The notes beneath the pieces were generated by a model. It worked only from the letters and a program-made list of their open reading frames with translations, did no database searches and was not told where the DNA came from. The translations under genes and the position numbers were made by a program. Positions 45,026-54,907 of a DNA stretch of 64,000 nucleotides are shown here, in pieces. Numbering within the stretch: the stretch's first letter is position 1; each line of letters begins with the position of its first letter. This stretch comes from Leptospira abararensis. GTDB taxonomy: Bacteria; Spirochaetota; Leptospiria; Leptospirales; Leptospiraceae. The stretch lies in contig NZ_JAFFPR010000050.1 in NCBI RefSeq assembly GCF_016918735.1, positions 1 to 64,000 on the forward strand, written 5' to 3'.

Positions 45026-45160
45026 TTACTTAGCAATTAGTCCACTGCCTCCAACCATCGCCCATAAACGTATTGCGTAGTAGAAGTATTGCCTCAAAAA
45101 CTGTTGATTCAATTTGTAATAATTATCTTTAGTGAATAGATTTTTATAAAAATAAAACAA
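45026..45160 (-). CDS. Possible small protein of 44 residues
   Basis: An open frame of 44 codons from a TTG at 45160 to TAA at 45026 encodes an aromatic-rich peptide with KDNYYKLNQQFLRQYFYYAI and RLWAMVGGSGLIAK. A TTGACA (45215-45210) lies about 50 bases upstream on the minus strand, and a terminator hairpin follows the stop. No clear Shine-Dalgarno sequence is seen, and a shorter start is possible. The signals fit a real small gene, but translation is unproven. A fragment of a longer lost protein is the alternative. The rest of 44985-45386 has AT-rich promoter-like sequence only. Confidence 0.35.
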   Translation of the reverse strand: MFYFYKNLFTKDNYYKLNQQFLRQYFYYAIRLWAMVGGSGLIAK

Positions 45161-45386
45161 ATCTCAAAGTTACGTACAGATTACACCTTTCTTACAATTT
45201 CGTTTCTTTTGTCAATTTTTTTCAATAAATTTTAATCGTAAAATAACCACCTAGCAGCTGAATGTGTGCGTTATGTCCAATTTATATAAATATTCCGAAG
45301 AACATGAGTTATATATTATACATTATTAAATGGTAATACAATTCATGATTTATGTATTTTGGCTTTCCAATAAAGAGGTGAAACAT

Positions 45387-48137
45387 ATGACAATTAAGTC
45401 TTTCGAAAATAAAATCCGAAGTAGAGTTACAATCGCAATTCTACTATTTACAATGACATTCCTACAATTTTGTTTAGGAATTAAAACCACTCATACCGAA
45501 GAGAAGGAAAACTTATCAATGTTAGGACTTTTAATTGGTACTAACGATCAAAATTCAACATTGATTTCACCTGATGGAACGACAGTTACCTCAATGATAA
45601 AATCCAATGATGGCGGAACGATCGAACTTGGGAAAGAACTCAGCTTTGTAATTCCTCCAAATTCTCTAGATAAGGATACAGAGATTACGATTGAAAAAAC
45701 GGGAAAAGCTGATTCCAATAGCCAATTTAAGTTCTTTGGGCAAGGGTATAAGTTTTCTCCACCTGGAACTCAGTTTGCTATGGATAAACCAGCCACTTTA
45801 GTCGTTACTTATGATTCATCCAAGATTTCAGAGCAAAATTTAAATCTTAGATCACAACAAATGTTCTACTTCGATGAGGTAAGCAAATCTTATGTGGCTG
45901 TTCCAACTTCTATTGATTATGCAAATGGAAGACTTGTAGCCCAAGTGGAACATTTTACGAGTTATGCATTATTCGCAGTTCCTTCTGCAGCTGGAAATAA
46001 TTCCCCCCTTATTTCTCTTCAAAGTCCGGTTCCAACTCAAATTCACGCAGATGCACCAATTTATATTCGAGCCGATGTTAGAGACATTGATTTGGATGGA
46101 TCGATTCTTGCGGTCAAGCTGTCCTATAAAAAGTCAACTTCAGCGACCTATACGAATGAAGTTGCAATGCAACCAGAAAACAATATCTCGATATCACCCA
46201 CAAGTAGGTATGTCTATTTGATTCCGTCAACATTCTATACAAATGCGGACAGACTTGCAGGCACAACTCTCGATATTAAGATCGAGGCTTGGGATAATAA
46301 GTCACTTAAATCAGTCTCTCCTATAGTAACCAGTTATATCGTGAATCGTAATTGTTTACCTAATACTTTACGAACCAACCTGACGGGAATACAGAATATA
46401 AATGTCGGTTTCCAGAGAAATATTATTCTCTCTTGTAGAAATGAAGATACTAATTCCTACCTTACAGGACAGTATATTGTTCCAGAAGTTGTTAATGCGA
46501 TTAATAATGTAGGGAAGTTGGATAAACCAGGTAGTACAGGGACTCTCTTTACTGCTACTAAAAGTGACTATGTTAGTTCAGGAAAAGTAGAATTAAGGCT
46601 GTTATCTTCAGTTTCAAATTCGGTCACACAAGACTTTACAATTCTTCCAGGAAATGTTCAAACGCTTACTTTTTATGAAACTGATGCATTTGGAAATAAA
46701 ATCGCATCTCTTTCTAAAACGAATGAACCTCAAACCATTTCCATAAAAGAAGGAAATGTGAAATATTTCGCTCTTGAAGGACATGATGGTTATGGAAATA
46801 TCGTAACCTACTTTCCTTGGTTGAATGCAGATTGGAGTGTTCCTACCAACGGAGACCTCGGAACCTTAGATCGAGATACGCCCACAAGTTTAATTGTAAA
46901 TCTTTATACACTCGATGCAAAAGTTGGATTTTCCAATCTAGTAGCGAGCATTGCAGAAGGAGCCATCCAATTGACTCAGACGATTCAAATTCTTGCCAGA
47001 GAAGTAATTGATATAAGATCTAATTTCAATGATGCAAGTTATCCTGGGGCGACATCATTTTTTTCATCTGCAGCAAACATAACTTCAAATGGTGATACGG
47101 CCTATGCGGTTTTCAATCATTTTCAAAGTGAATCTAGTGCATTTAATAATAAAGAACAATTAAGCACTTATAAAATTAGCCAATCTTCCGGTGTGTCAAC
47201 TTTGCCGCCAATTGTATCCTTTACAGGTCACTGGCAATTACAATCTGTTCAGCATCTCTCAATGACTATGGCTGGTCCGGCTCCGTATGTTTTATATAGT
47301 ACTGCACCAACATATAATGGTGATGCTTCATTTGCCAATGGAGATATCAAGCTCTATGCGAAAAAATATGACTCGAGTTCTAATACCTGGTTACCTATAG
47401 GCTCAGTCATAAACTCTGAATTAAATGGATTAAATTTTAGCTATTCGATTGGTATGAATGGAACAGATCCTTGGGTCGCTTATACATCGTATCGCACGAA
47501 TGGGACAGAACTCCCTAGCTCAGATTTCTTTATCATAGTCAAAAGATTTAATGGCACAAATTGGATACCTGTTGGTTCCAGTTTAACAAATAATCTTCCA
47601 TCGAAGGTAATCATTCAATTTGACGGATCAACACCCTACGTTGCTTACAATGAAATTGATTCATCAAGTAAAGTTAAACTTTATGTGAAAAAATGGAATG
47701 GAGTTTCATGGATTGCAGTTGGTGGAGAATTAAATTTAGCTCCGACTATGAATGCTACCTTACATGATTTTAAGATATTAGGCGGAAAGCTATATTTGTC
47801 ATTTGATTCAGATCTTAAACTAAATGTGAAAACTTTTGATGGTATTAATTGGGTATCTAAAGGAATAACAAATCTTAATTTTTCAGCAAGTTCTCAGGTT
47901 TATCGTTCGACTATTCAAATTAATCCTAAAGGTACGATTTACATAGGTTGGTCGGAATACCCAACAGGTTCCAGTTCAGCCATTAAGTATTTAGGTCATT
48001 TTGTAGGTCCAAATTTAAAATTAGATTTTTCGGATAATCTAATAAATGGTTATGTATTTGATTTCGCATTCATTGGAACTAATCCTTATATTGCCCAAAC
48101 TAATGGTCAAAGAAGTTGGATACGAAAATACGAATGA
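45387..48137 (+). CDS. Large ZU5-like surface lipoprotein
   Basis: The 916-residue protein starts MTIKSFENKIRSRVTIA at the ATG at 45387, with GAGGTG as ribosome site. It has a signal peptide with lipobox FLQFC. A ZU5-like beta domain follows (about residues 75-190: GGTIELGKELSFVIPPNSL, FSPPGTQF, KPATLVVTYD, VAQVEHFTSYALFAV). The centre is Ig-like beta strands, and the last 350 residues show repeated units W-x-PVG-S-L-N (WLPIGSVINSELN, WIPVGSSLTNNLP, WIAVGGELNLA) of a propeller-like repeat. The earlier frame start at 45330 has no support. Adhesion or sensing at the surface is likely but inferred. Confidence 0.8.
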   Translation: MTIKSFENKIRSRVTIAILLFTMTFLQFCLGIKTTHTEEKENLSMLGLLIGTNDQNSTLISPDGTTVTSMIKSNDGGTIELGKELSFVIPPNSLDKDTEITIEKTGKADSNSQFKFFGQGYKFSPPGTQFAMDKPATLVVTYDSSKISEQNLNLRSQQMFYFDEVSKSYVAVPTSIDYANGRLVAQVEHFTSYALFAVPSAAGNNSPLISLQSPVPTQIHADAPIYIRADVRDIDLDGSILAVKLSYKKSTSATYTNEVAMQPENNISISPTSRYVYLIPSTFYTNADRLAGTTLDIKIEAWDNKSLKSVSPIVTSYIVNRNCLPNTLRTNLTGIQNINVGFQRNIILSCRNEDTNSYLTGQYIVPEVVNAINNVGKLDKPGSTGTLFTATKSDYVSSGKVELRLLSSVSNSVTQDFTILPGNVQTLTFYETDAFGNKIASLSKTNEPQTISIKEGNVKYFALEGHDGYGNIVTYFPWLNADWSVPTNGDLGTLDRDTPTSLIVNLYTLDAKVGFSNLVASIAEGAIQLTQTIQILAREVIDIRSNFNDASYPGATSFFSSAANITSNGDTAYAVFNHFQSESSAFNNKEQLSTYKISQSSGVSTLPPIVSFTGHWQLQSVQHLSMTMAGPAPYVLYSTAPTYNGDASFANGDIKLYAKKYDSSSNTWLPIGSVINSELNGLNFSYSIGMNGTDPWVAYTSYRTNGTELPSSDFFIIVKRFNGTNWIPVGSSLTNNLPSKVIIQFDGSTPYVAYNEIDSSSKVKLYVKKWNGVSWIAVGGELNLAPTMNATLHDFKILGGKLYLSFDSDLKLNVKTFDGINWVSKGITNLNFSASSQVYRSTIQINPKGTIYIGWSEYPTGSSSAIKYLGHFVGPNLKLDFSDNLINGYVFDFAFIGTNPYIAQTNGQRSWIRKYE

Positions 48138-48192
48138 TGTTAATTTTTTGCATCAAAGTAAAAAGATATACTCTATAGGAAGGACTAAAGTT

Positions 48193-48222
48193 GGAAGGCT
48201 AAGTTTAAAAAACTAGCCTTCC
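48193..48222. terminator. Hairpin between convergent genes
   Basis: GGAAGGCTA (48193-48201) pairs perfectly with TAGCCTTCC (48214-48222), and the inner bases extend the stem with a bulge. It lies between the stops of the ZU5-like gene and the convergent TonB receptor gene. There is no clear T-run, so it may act as a bidirectional stop of moderate strength. Confidence 0.55.
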
Positions 48223-48364
48223 GTTATCTCGGTTTGCCAAAGATTCAAAATAATTGTAATTAAATAATTCCAGCAATGGTTTGAATTCCATTTTCTTGGA
48301 GGATGATTCTTTATCAGTCCTCCATTGTTCTTACTTCTTCATTCAAATGATGATAATCTAAATT

Positions 48365-51340
48365 TTAGAAAAACTTATATGTCGCGGCTACTGTAAAGGT
48401 TACACCCATTCGATAAGAATAGAACAATAAGTCTTCACCTGTAAGCTCACTTCTTTGATAGACCTTAAACCTAGTATCAAAAATATTCTTAGCTGCGGCT
48501 TTGAAATCCAAACGATCATCATGCTTGTAAGTATAAACAATATCTGTTATACCTACTCCTCGTTCAATTGCATCTGGGTTTCCGCTGGTTCCGACGGCAT
48601 AGATACGATCCCCGAAGAAATTATAATAGGCGCCGATTGTTTGATTCTTTTTTGAAGTCAAGAAATAATCAAATTTAATATTGAATACATAATCTGATTG
48701 GCCTTGCAGTGATCTTGAAAGATTAGTGGGATCATAAAGTGCAACTCTACTCAGTTTATCAACAAATCCTGCCCTAACGAGAGCTAAATCCTCCCAGGGA
48801 ATTACTTGAACATGAGATTTTATAAAAAACACATTCGTCTCTACTCGGAACTTGTCTAAAAACTCTTTTCGATAATCAAATTCTATACCGCGAATCGTTG
48901 CTTCTTTTGCGTTTGTATATGAAAAATCAAAACTAATCCCTCCTGCTTGAGGAAGACCAACCATTTCTATTGGATTTGACATGTGTTTGTAAAATGCACC
49001 TATTCCAAAATAATCAGAATTAGTAATATAATATTCATATCTAGCATCATAATTATGAATGTACGTTCTTCTTAGGTTTGGATTTCCAAAAATACGATCT
49101 GCTCCAAAATAAGGAGTAAATCCAAATGGAGATAATTCTCTTAAATCAGGTCTCGTTAAGGTTTGAGTATAACCGAATCGAAGATTCATATCTTTATGCA
49201 TTTCCCAAACCATATTGACAGAAGGAAGTCGATCTTGATTTCGGAGAACACCTATTCCGTTATTGTCTTGGCTACAAATATTATTTCGAACAAGAGCAAC
49301 TCTTACGTTTTCATCTTGAATATCGCATCCATAATCTACATTTCGTAAGGATGATGTATCCCGAGTCCGAAATGTTTTTACCTTTTGAAATGAATCCTCA
49401 AATCTGACTCCACCAATAAACCTAAGTTTTGGAATGAGAGGCATATCCACCTGTGCAAATTGAGCATGAAGCTTTTGTTCAGCATCATATGCATTTGGTT
49501 CAATTTGCCGTTCAGAAAAAGTTTTGTTAGCGACTCCTGAAGAATTTCGTATGTATTCAGTTGGATTATAAACAATTTCGCCTGGTACTGGCCAATAGTC
49601 TGTTGTTCGCGTTCCAACGTTTGACTTATTGCCAAATTCTCTGAATGAAAAACTTTTAAAACGATCTAATGCCATCCCACCGACTTTTAATTCAGATTTC
49701 AGCCCATTCCACTGTTCAAAGGGGATTGAATATTTTAAATTCGCCTGCCTAACTGTATCTTCCGAATTCGAAAAAAATCTAGTTCCATCAGGATTATTTC
49801 CTAGCTTGAAATAAGGATCAGTCAAGTTTGCCGGTAAAGGCCTACGCCAAACTTGTTGGGTTAAATTTGGCTCATCCCTTGTAGCAAGTGAGTAAGCTAA
49901 GTTCCATTCTAATTTATGAGGTCTGGCCATACTTCCAAACTGCAGAGCATGATCACCTCCCAAAACAGTATTAAATAAGCCCCTGGATGTGACGACACCC
50001 GTTTGAGAAATAAACTCGAAATTATCTATGAAATTTTTTCCAAACGAATCTCTAACCAATGTATCAGAAGCTACTGTGTAGAGATTTTTTAAATAAATCT
50101 GTTGGCCTTTCATCATCTCGTAACTTATATTCAAGTTTGTTGCAAAATTTGTGTCCTTGTTATATATTTTGGAATCTTGAGTTTGAATCGGAAAAAGATA
50201 GTTTGCTTCCTTTAAATTAAAATCACTTGCATTATTTCTAATGTATCTTGCAGTTTTTTCGTCCCTGAATCTAAACTCTTCACTTCGCATAACACCAAAA
50301 AGTACGCCTAACCTCTGGCCTGACTCAGTAAGTTTGAACGTATTTCCAACGGAAAAGTTAATATTTTTATCATAACCTGCTTTTCCAGTATCAGGAGTCC
50401 ATTGTTGGTTAAAAGACAATGCAGATAAATTAACAAAATCTGGTGGTAATCCGCCGAAACGGTTCCCAGGCTCAAGAGGCATCGCTGCCGGTAAGGAATT
50501 GACAATACCAGGTAGCTGATAAGCTGAATTGGGTCTTCCGAAATAATCTACCGCATCAAAAGTCTTAAACTCTTTACCTGTGGTATTCATATTTCTTCCA
50601 ATTCCTAAACCAACATTCATTTGAAATTTGTCTGGATATTCTTGAGTTTCAATTTTAACCAATCCTCCTGAAAATTCAGCAGGATCTTCAGGAACGAATG
50701 TTTTCAACACCCGGATATTTTTTATCATTGTCGAAGGAAATATATCAAGTGGAACAACTCGCTTATCTGCTTCCGTTGAAGGAATCAACACTTCGTTCAA
50801 AACTGTATTTGAGTATCTTTCTCCAAGTCCACGAACAAAAACATACTTTCCGCCAATGAGGGTAATACCAGTTACCCGCCTAACTACATCGCCAGCATTT
50901 GAATCTGGACTTTTTTTAATGGCTTCTTGGGATATACCGTCTGAAACGGCAGCAGATTTTCTCTGGAGTGCCAATAATGCTGATTCAGTATTATTGATCG
51001 AACGATCCTTTACCTCAACTGTCTCTAAAGTTTGAGCACCGAAAGTAACATTGATGGATTGATTTTTGCCCGAAATGATAGAAACAGTTCGTTTTTGTGG
51101 ACCGTAACCATACATCTGGAACTCTACATCGTAAGAACCCGGGGGAAGTGCTAAAGAGTATTTTCCATCAAAATCAGTTTTCGCAAACTTTTTCTCTGAA
51201 CGAACTACAATCGTGGCACCAAAAACGGCCTCACCATTTTCAGAATCGATAATGACTCCGCTAATCGAGCCTGTTGCCTGGGCAAACAATGATGAAGTAA
51301 TTATAACTAAACCCAGAAATAATGTGATTAAATGTTTCAT
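48365..51340 (-). CDS. TonB-dependent receptor with N-terminal CarboxypepD_reg domain
   Basis: The 991-residue receptor has a signal peptide ([12 protein letters not shown]) and then a CarboxypepD_reg-like domain (about residues 25-105: [42 protein letters not shown]). The plug has [45 protein letters not shown] and [18 protein letters not shown]. The barrel follows to a terminal AATYKFF. This type often takes up complex molecules or metals. It is the last of three codirectional genes after two lipoproteins. A Pho-box-like repeat upstream of the first suggests phosphate-linked control, but that is inference. Confidence 0.93.
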   Translation of the reverse strand: MKHLITLFLGLVIITSSLFAQATGSISGVIIDSENGEAVFGATIVVRSEKKFAKTDFDGKYSLALPPGSYDVEFQMYGYGPQKRTVSIISGKNQSINVTFGAQTLETVEVKDRSINNTESALLALQRKSAAVSDGISQEAIKKSPDSNAGDVVRRVTGITLIGGKYVFVRGLGERYSNTVLNEVLIPSTEADKRVVPLDIFPSTMIKNIRVLKTFVPEDPAEFSGGLVKIETQEYPDKFQMNVGLGIGRNMNTTGKEFKTFDAVDYFGRPNSAYQLPGIVNSLPAAMPLEPGNRFGGLPPDFVNLSALSFNQQWTPDTGKAGYDKNINFSVGNTFKLTESGQRLGVLFGVMRSEEFRFRDEKTARYIRNNASDFNLKEANYLFPIQTQDSKIYNKDTNFATNLNISYEMMKGQQIYLKNLYTVASDTLVRDSFGKNFIDNFEFISQTGVVTSRGLFNTVLGGDHALQFGSMARPHKLEWNLAYSLATRDEPNLTQQVWRRPLPANLTDPYFKLGNNPDGTRFFSNSEDTVRQANLKYSIPFEQWNGLKSELKVGGMALDRFKSFSFREFGNKSNVGTRTTDYWPVPGEIVYNPTEYIRNSSGVANKTFSERQIEPNAYDAEQKLHAQFAQVDMPLIPKLRFIGGVRFEDSFQKVKTFRTRDTSSLRNVDYGCDIQDENVRVALVRNNICSQDNNGIGVLRNQDRLPSVNMVWEMHKDMNLRFGYTQTLTRPDLRELSPFGFTPYFGADRIFGNPNLRRTYIHNYDARYEYYITNSDYFGIGAFYKHMSNPIEMVGLPQAGGISFDFSYTNAKEATIRGIEFDYRKEFLDKFRVETNVFFIKSHVQVIPWEDLALVRAGFVDKLSRVALYDPTNLSRSLQGQSDYVFNIKFDYFLTSKKNQTIGAYYNFFGDRIYAVGTSGNPDAIERGVGITDIVYTYKHDDRLDFKAAAKNIFDTRFKVYQRSELTGEDLLFYSYRMGVTFTVAATYKFF

Positions 51341-51403
51341 AAATGAATCTCTGAGGAGAGAATTATTTACAAGCGTTTAAGGTAAATGGAAACACCATTC
51401 AAT

Positions 51404-51416
51404 TGCATGACATGCA
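51404..51416. promoter_or_regulatory. Palindrome TGCAT-GAC-ATGCA in the receptor leader
   Basis: TGCAT (51404-51408) and ATGCA (51412-51416) flank GAC, 64 bp upstream of the receptor start codon. A second palindrome lies 13 bp further upstream. Together they could be regulatory sites. No matching regulator is identified. Confidence 0.3.
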
Positions 51417-51428
51417 GTTTAAATTTAT

Positions 51429-51444
51429 GTTACAAAATTGTAAC
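51429..51444. promoter_or_regulatory. Palindrome GTTACAA-AA-TTGTAAC between lipoprotein and receptor genes
   Basis: A perfect 7-bp inverted repeat with a 2-bp spacer lies three bases beyond the stop of the small lipoprotein gene and 88 bp before the receptor start. It is too AT-rich to be a strong terminator and has the dyad form of a repressor site. Confidence 0.4.
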
Positions 51445-51447
51445 AAT

Positions 51448-52032
51448 CTAGGGGGATAAAATTGCCACTTTAAAAATGCCATTAAACTCAAGTACGCTTT
51501 TGATTTCAGTAATTTCAATTTCTTCACCTTTTGATTTCAGTGAAATGAGACCAATTTTATGAAAATTTGCTTTACCATATGGTTTTACACTTTTTACAAA
51601 AATTTTTATATTTTTTAATTCTGCTTTTTCGAAACTGAAATTTGAAAGTTTTTCAATAGCAAGATTTTCCAGTGACTTAATTAATTTATCATAATCTTCC
51701 AATGGAGTTACGTCCAAAGAAGTGCCACTTCCGTAGATATTTGGATAAAGTATAAAATCCCGTTCTTTTTGACTCAGAATTGATTTAAGATTGGTTTGGT
51801 TATGTTTCTTAATACATACTTCATCTAGAAATGTTGAAACTGCAATTTCTACCGATGGGTAACCCGAAAGCTTTTCGTTAGATGATTTTCGAAGTTCAAG
51901 AATCTTTTTAGTTTCTGCTAACCGAGGGTTGTTTTCAGCAGACACAGGCTCCGGTAATTTTGCAGTTTCCTTTTTACATTGTGAAGTGATTAACAATCCA
52001 AGCAAAATAATTAAAATTAGTTTCTGTTTCAT
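51448..52032 (-). CDS. Lipoprotein of the Pho-box-like locus
   Basis: The 194-residue protein has a lipobox signal (LILIILLGLLITSQC). The Lys/Glu-rich mature part has SGYPSVEIAVSTFLDEVCIKKHNQ and a predicted beta-rich C-terminus. I recognise no family. The ATG at 52032 directly follows a terminator-like hairpin and T-run, with no Shine-Dalgarno in between, so its expression probably depends on readthrough from the upstream lipoprotein gene. It lies 107 bp upstream of the TonB receptor gene and is probably a periplasmic partner. Confidence 0.7.
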   Translation of the reverse strand: MKQKLILIILLGLLITSQCKKETAKLPEPVSAENNPRLAETKKILELRKSSNEKLSGYPSVEIAVSTFLDEVCIKKHNQTNLKSILSQKERDFILYPNIYGSGTSLDVTPLEDYDKLIKSLENLAIEKLSNFSFEKAELKNIKIFVKSVKPYGKANFHKIGLISLKSKGEEIEITEIKSVLEFNGIFKVAILSP

Positions 52033-52041
52033 AAATAAAAA

Positions 52042-52064
52042 GGCTCTGGTAAATCACCAGAGCC
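52042..52064 (-). terminator. Terminator or attenuator between the two lipoprotein genes
   Basis: GGCTCTGGT (52042-52050) and ACCAGAGCC (52056-52064) form a perfect 9-bp stem with a 5-nt loop, followed on the minus strand by TTTTTATTT. It sits 27 bp after the stop of the 428-residue lipoprotein gene and 10 bp before the ATG of the next gene, so it should reduce transcription of the downstream genes. Confidence 0.85.
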
Positions 52065-52091
52065 TCAAGTGAAATTTTTTATCTGGTATTA

Positions 52092-53378
52092 CTATTTACT
52101 ACGGTAAACAGTCCAACCATCCCACCATTTACCTTCTGCAACCGAACCTCCACCAAGAGAACCATCACCAAAAGATGTAGTAAAGTCCGGCTTAGCACCA
52201 TTTCCGCATTCTGGAATACTACCAAGTGAAACTACAGGAACTGAAGTAAGTTCGGTATTATTTGTCATAACCGCTCCACAAGTAAGGTCAGCCGTTATGC
52301 CAACTTGTCCCTTTATATCTGTCCAGGAAGTAGGGATAGATGAAGCAAGACAAGTGAAGTTTTGAGCTGGATAACCATAGACTAGGCCTTTTGAAAAAAT
52401 TCCATTATGTCTATCACGAACCATCACCCCAATACTTCCTACAATACTCTGACCAATAGAAGTGAAATTGGAGATTGTTGGATTAGATGGAGTTCCTACG
52501 TTTCCTGCAGCTGCATTTCCATCAAGTTCAAACCCTCGTGGATCAGATGAAATAGTTCCACCACAAGAAGTTGGATATTTTGCTCCAATGATATGAGTAA
52601 GAGAACCTTGGAATCCTTCATCCACATCAAAGTCGTCATCCTGCCCACCAGTCACAAGAAGATGGGAGCCATTTACGTCTCCACCCCACCACTCAAATCC
52701 ATCATCCAATGGTCTATGAATTTGGACGTAGTTATAGTTACTTTCTTGCGTTACTGTATAACTAGATACTCCATTCAATTCATTTCCAGGAGCTACCTCA
52801 TTTCCAGCAAATTCTATCACAACATATTTAAGCTTTGCGACACTGTTAACACCACCTGGATAAGGCCTTGGGGTTGTTCCTTCGGAGTTCTTTGTATTTA
52901 CTCCCGCAGCACCGAATGCTTTTAAGGTACTATTTCCAATCACTACAATGCCACCCCAATCACCAGGTGCTCTTGAACCAACAGACGAAGCAGAGGTGAA
53001 ACAGATTGGCTGAGCCGCTGTACCTTCTGCTGTGAGTGTTCCACCTTCGTAAACGAAAAGGGAAGATCCTCGTTCTCCATAAATCACAGACTTTGGTAGA
53101 ACTGTAATCGAACCACCATTCGTTACGTTGACTGTGCCTCTTAAAAAAGCAGAACCACTTACTATAACAGCAGTGGAAATTGTTCCTTCAAGCACTTGAG
53201 TAGGAGTGGGAACACCGACACCATCGCAAAGATCAGAACCAGCAATCCCTTGGTTAGAAAACAGCAAAGCTGCAAGAAGAAGATTATTATCCTCTTTTTC
53301 TTCCACACAATTCACCGTAGCAAGGCCCATCACAGTGATGAGAGCCAAGACCAGGCTTTTATTGATAAATTTTTTCAT
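52092..53378 (-). CDS. Beta-helix-like lipoprotein paired with a TonB receptor
   Basis: The 428-residue protein has a lipobox signal (VMGLATVNC). The rest is a repetitive beta structure with GGSITVLPKSVIYGERGSSL, PGDWGGIVVIGNS, KYVVIEFAGNEVAPGNELNG, GFEWWGGDVNGSHLLVTGGQDDDFDVDEGF and a WWDGWTVY end. The pattern resembles Bacteroidetes lipoproteins encoded beside TonB-dependent receptors, so it may be the surface or periplasmic binding partner. Three 11-bp Pho-box-like repeats lie upstream at 53503-53532 and a strong terminator follows. The Asp-rich DDDFDVDEG could bind calcium. Confidence 0.75.
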   Translation of the reverse strand: MKKFINKSLVLALITVMGLATVNCVEEKEDNNLLLAALLFSNQGIAGSDLCDGVGVPTPTQVLEGTISTAVIVSGSAFLRGTVNVTNGGSITVLPKSVIYGERGSSLFVYEGGTLTAEGTAAQPICFTSASSVGSRAPGDWGGIVVIGNSTLKAFGAAGVNTKNSEGTTPRPYPGGVNSVAKLKYVVIEFAGNEVAPGNELNGVSSYTVTQESNYNYVQIHRPLDDGFEWWGGDVNGSHLLVTGGQDDDFDVDEGFQGSLTHIIGAKYPTSCGGTISSDPRGFELDGNAAAGNVGTPSNPTISNFTSIGQSIVGSIGVMVRDRHNGIFSKGLVYGYPAQNFTCLASSIPTSWTDIKGQVGITADLTCGAVMTNNTELTSVPVVSLGSIPECGNGAKPDFTTSFGDGSLGGGSVAEGKWWDGWTVYRSK

Positions 53379-53502
53379 TTTAATTCCTCTTCGAATAAAT
53401 CGAATTTGTTGGCTAGCGGGTCTTCCCGAAAGGGACTTGGAAAAATTCTCCCTCTAGCTACAGGAAACTATGTTCTTTATATGTTACAGAGGGATGACAA
53501 GC

Positions 53503-53532
53503 TGGTGAAGGTTTTATTAAGGTTTGGTTAAA
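53503..53532 (-). promoter_or_regulatory. Three 11-bp direct repeats resembling a Pho box
   Basis: On the minus strand TTTAACCA-AAC-CTTAATAA-AAC-CTTCACCA gives three 8-mers in 11-bp steps separated by AAC twice. This matches the arrangement of PhoB/SphR-type boxes (PyTTAAPyPy plus 3 bp). It lies about 125 bp upstream of the lipoprotein start, and CATATAAAG follows about 20 bp downstream as a possible -10. Another OmpR-family regulator could use the same format. Confidence 0.55.
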
Positions 53533-53535
53533 GTG

Positions 53536-53793
53536 CTATTTCTGAAGTCTTTCTAAAATTTTTACAAGGTTGCTTTTGATCCGGCGAATTTGGTCAGAAG
53601 TCAGTTGTAGTGCGCCATTTTCCGCTTTATCGATGACAAGCTCTGCTTTGGTAACAAAGGCAATGGCTTCTTCATCAATGGCCTCTTTACGTTTTTGTTT
53701 TTCTCGGTAGGCGTCCAAGGCTTTTTGTACATCCAAAAGTTCTTTAGAAATCCCGCCGATAGCGATATTGAGTTCAACTATATTTTCATCCAT
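53536..53793 (-). CDS. Small coiled-coil protein
   Basis: The 85-residue protein is predicted almost fully helical and highly charged: ELLDVQKALDAYREKQKRKEAIDEEAIAF and SDQIRRIKSNLVKILERLQK. There is no signal peptide or Cys. It lies 47 bp downstream of mltG, on the same strand. I recognise no family. It looks a little like XseB in size, but the XseB signature residues are absent. Confidence 0.6.
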   Translation of the reverse strand: MDENIVELNIAIGGISKELLDVQKALDAYREKQKRKEAIDEEAIAFVTKAELVIDKAENGALQLTSDQIRRIKSNLVKILERLQK

Positions 53794-53840
53794 TGTTGAT
53801 TGTTCTTAGATGCTATTTGTAAACTTTAATGCTCTTTTTG

Positions 53841-54863
53841 TTATTGGTACAAAACATCTATAAATTTCTTTTTTGCGTCCAAATGTTCTTTGAAGGTCGC
53901 AGAAAAATAATGAGATCCATCTGGTTTTAAAAGGAAAAATAATTTATCTGATTTCATTGGCTTAAAAGAGGCCTCTAATGCTGGTAAGCCGGGGTTAGAA
54001 ATGGGTCCCGGGGGCCATCCACCATTGATATAAGTATTGTATGGAGATACAATTTTTAGATCCGATTCAAATAACCTTTTTTTAGGTTTATCGAATAAAT
54101 ACTGGATGGTAGCACAAGATTCCAAATTGATACTTTTTTCAATGCGAGTGAGAAACACTCCCGCCATCATCGGCCTTTCTTCTTTTCTTACAGCTTCCCT
54201 TTCTACAATCGACGCCAGAACCACACGAAAATGGAGGTCTGCCGGTTTGATATCTTTTGCTTCCGGAATCGATTCTAATTTTTTATAGAATCGTTTGATC
54301 ATCATCTCTGTGATTCTTTCTAAAGGATAATTTAAAGGAACCGAATACGTTTCTGGAAATAAATAACCTTCTAATGTTTTTGCCGGGATATTGTACTTCG
54401 TGAGTAATGCCTGACTTTGGGCCACTTTCAAAAATTCTTCTCGTGAAATGGCGAGTTTTTTTGAAACCAACAAATCACCAATCTGACGATTGTTATATCC
54501 CTCTGGTACAGTGAAGTTTACAAGTTTTACTTTTCCTGAGATAATGACGTCTAAAATTTTACGGGAACTCATACCATCATTAATATCATAGACACCTTGT
54601 TTGATTTTGTTTCCCGCTCTTGTAAACTTCATCAAATAATTGAAGTATACGGAGGATTTAATCATTCCTGCAGCAGCTAACTCGCGCACTACACTCGAAG
54701 ATGGTTCTCCTGAATCGATGATGAGTTCGTATTTATTTTGACCATCACCAACGGCCCCCCCTTTGATTTCATCTATCACGAAAAAACCAATCAAAGCCAA
54801 AACCAGTAGTAAGGAAACACCAAGTCCTGATAGAATCAGGTATTTTTTAAGTTTCGAGTTCAT
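53841..54863 (-). CDS. mltG: Endolytic murein transglycosylase MltG
   Basis: MltG cuts nascent peptidoglycan strands in the inner membrane and sets glycan length. The 340-residue protein has one N-terminal membrane segment (about residues 9-30), a LysM-like part (VPEGYNNRQIGDLLVSK) and the YceG-type catalytic domain with EGYLFPETY, LASIVEREA (catalytic Glu, about residue 221), CATIQYLF, SPYNTY and GWPPGPISNPG. Length and order agree with the family. It is 44 bp after murB on the same strand, so the two envelope genes may be cotranscribed. Confidence 0.95.
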   Translation of the reverse strand: MNSKLKKYLILSGLGVSLLLVLALIGFFVIDEIKGGAVGDGQNKYELIIDSGEPSSSVVRELAAAGMIKSSVYFNYLMKFTRAGNKIKQGVYDINDGMSSRKILDVIISGKVKLVNFTVPEGYNNRQIGDLLVSKKLAISREEFLKVAQSQALLTKYNIPAKTLEGYLFPETYSVPLNYPLERITEMMIKRFYKKLESIPEAKDIKPADLHFRVVLASIVEREAVRKEERPMMAGVFLTRIEKSINLESCATIQYLFDKPKKRLFESDLKIVSPYNTYINGGWPPGPISNPGLPALEASFKPMKSDKLFFLLKPDGSHYFSATFKEHLDAKKKFIDVLYQ

Positions 54864-54907
54864 TCCATCCCCATTCTCTTGTTATATCGACAATTACCAA
54901 ATCTTTT

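Noticed and set aside
46817..47011. Plus-strand open frame of 64 codons inside the ZU5-like gene
   Set aside because: It is a basic, Arg/Ser/Cys-rich shadow frame with no start signals.
53196..53531. Plus-strand open frames opposite the beta-helix-like lipoprotein start
   Set aside because: They are antisense shadows over the Pho-box-like promoter region and lack ribosome sites.
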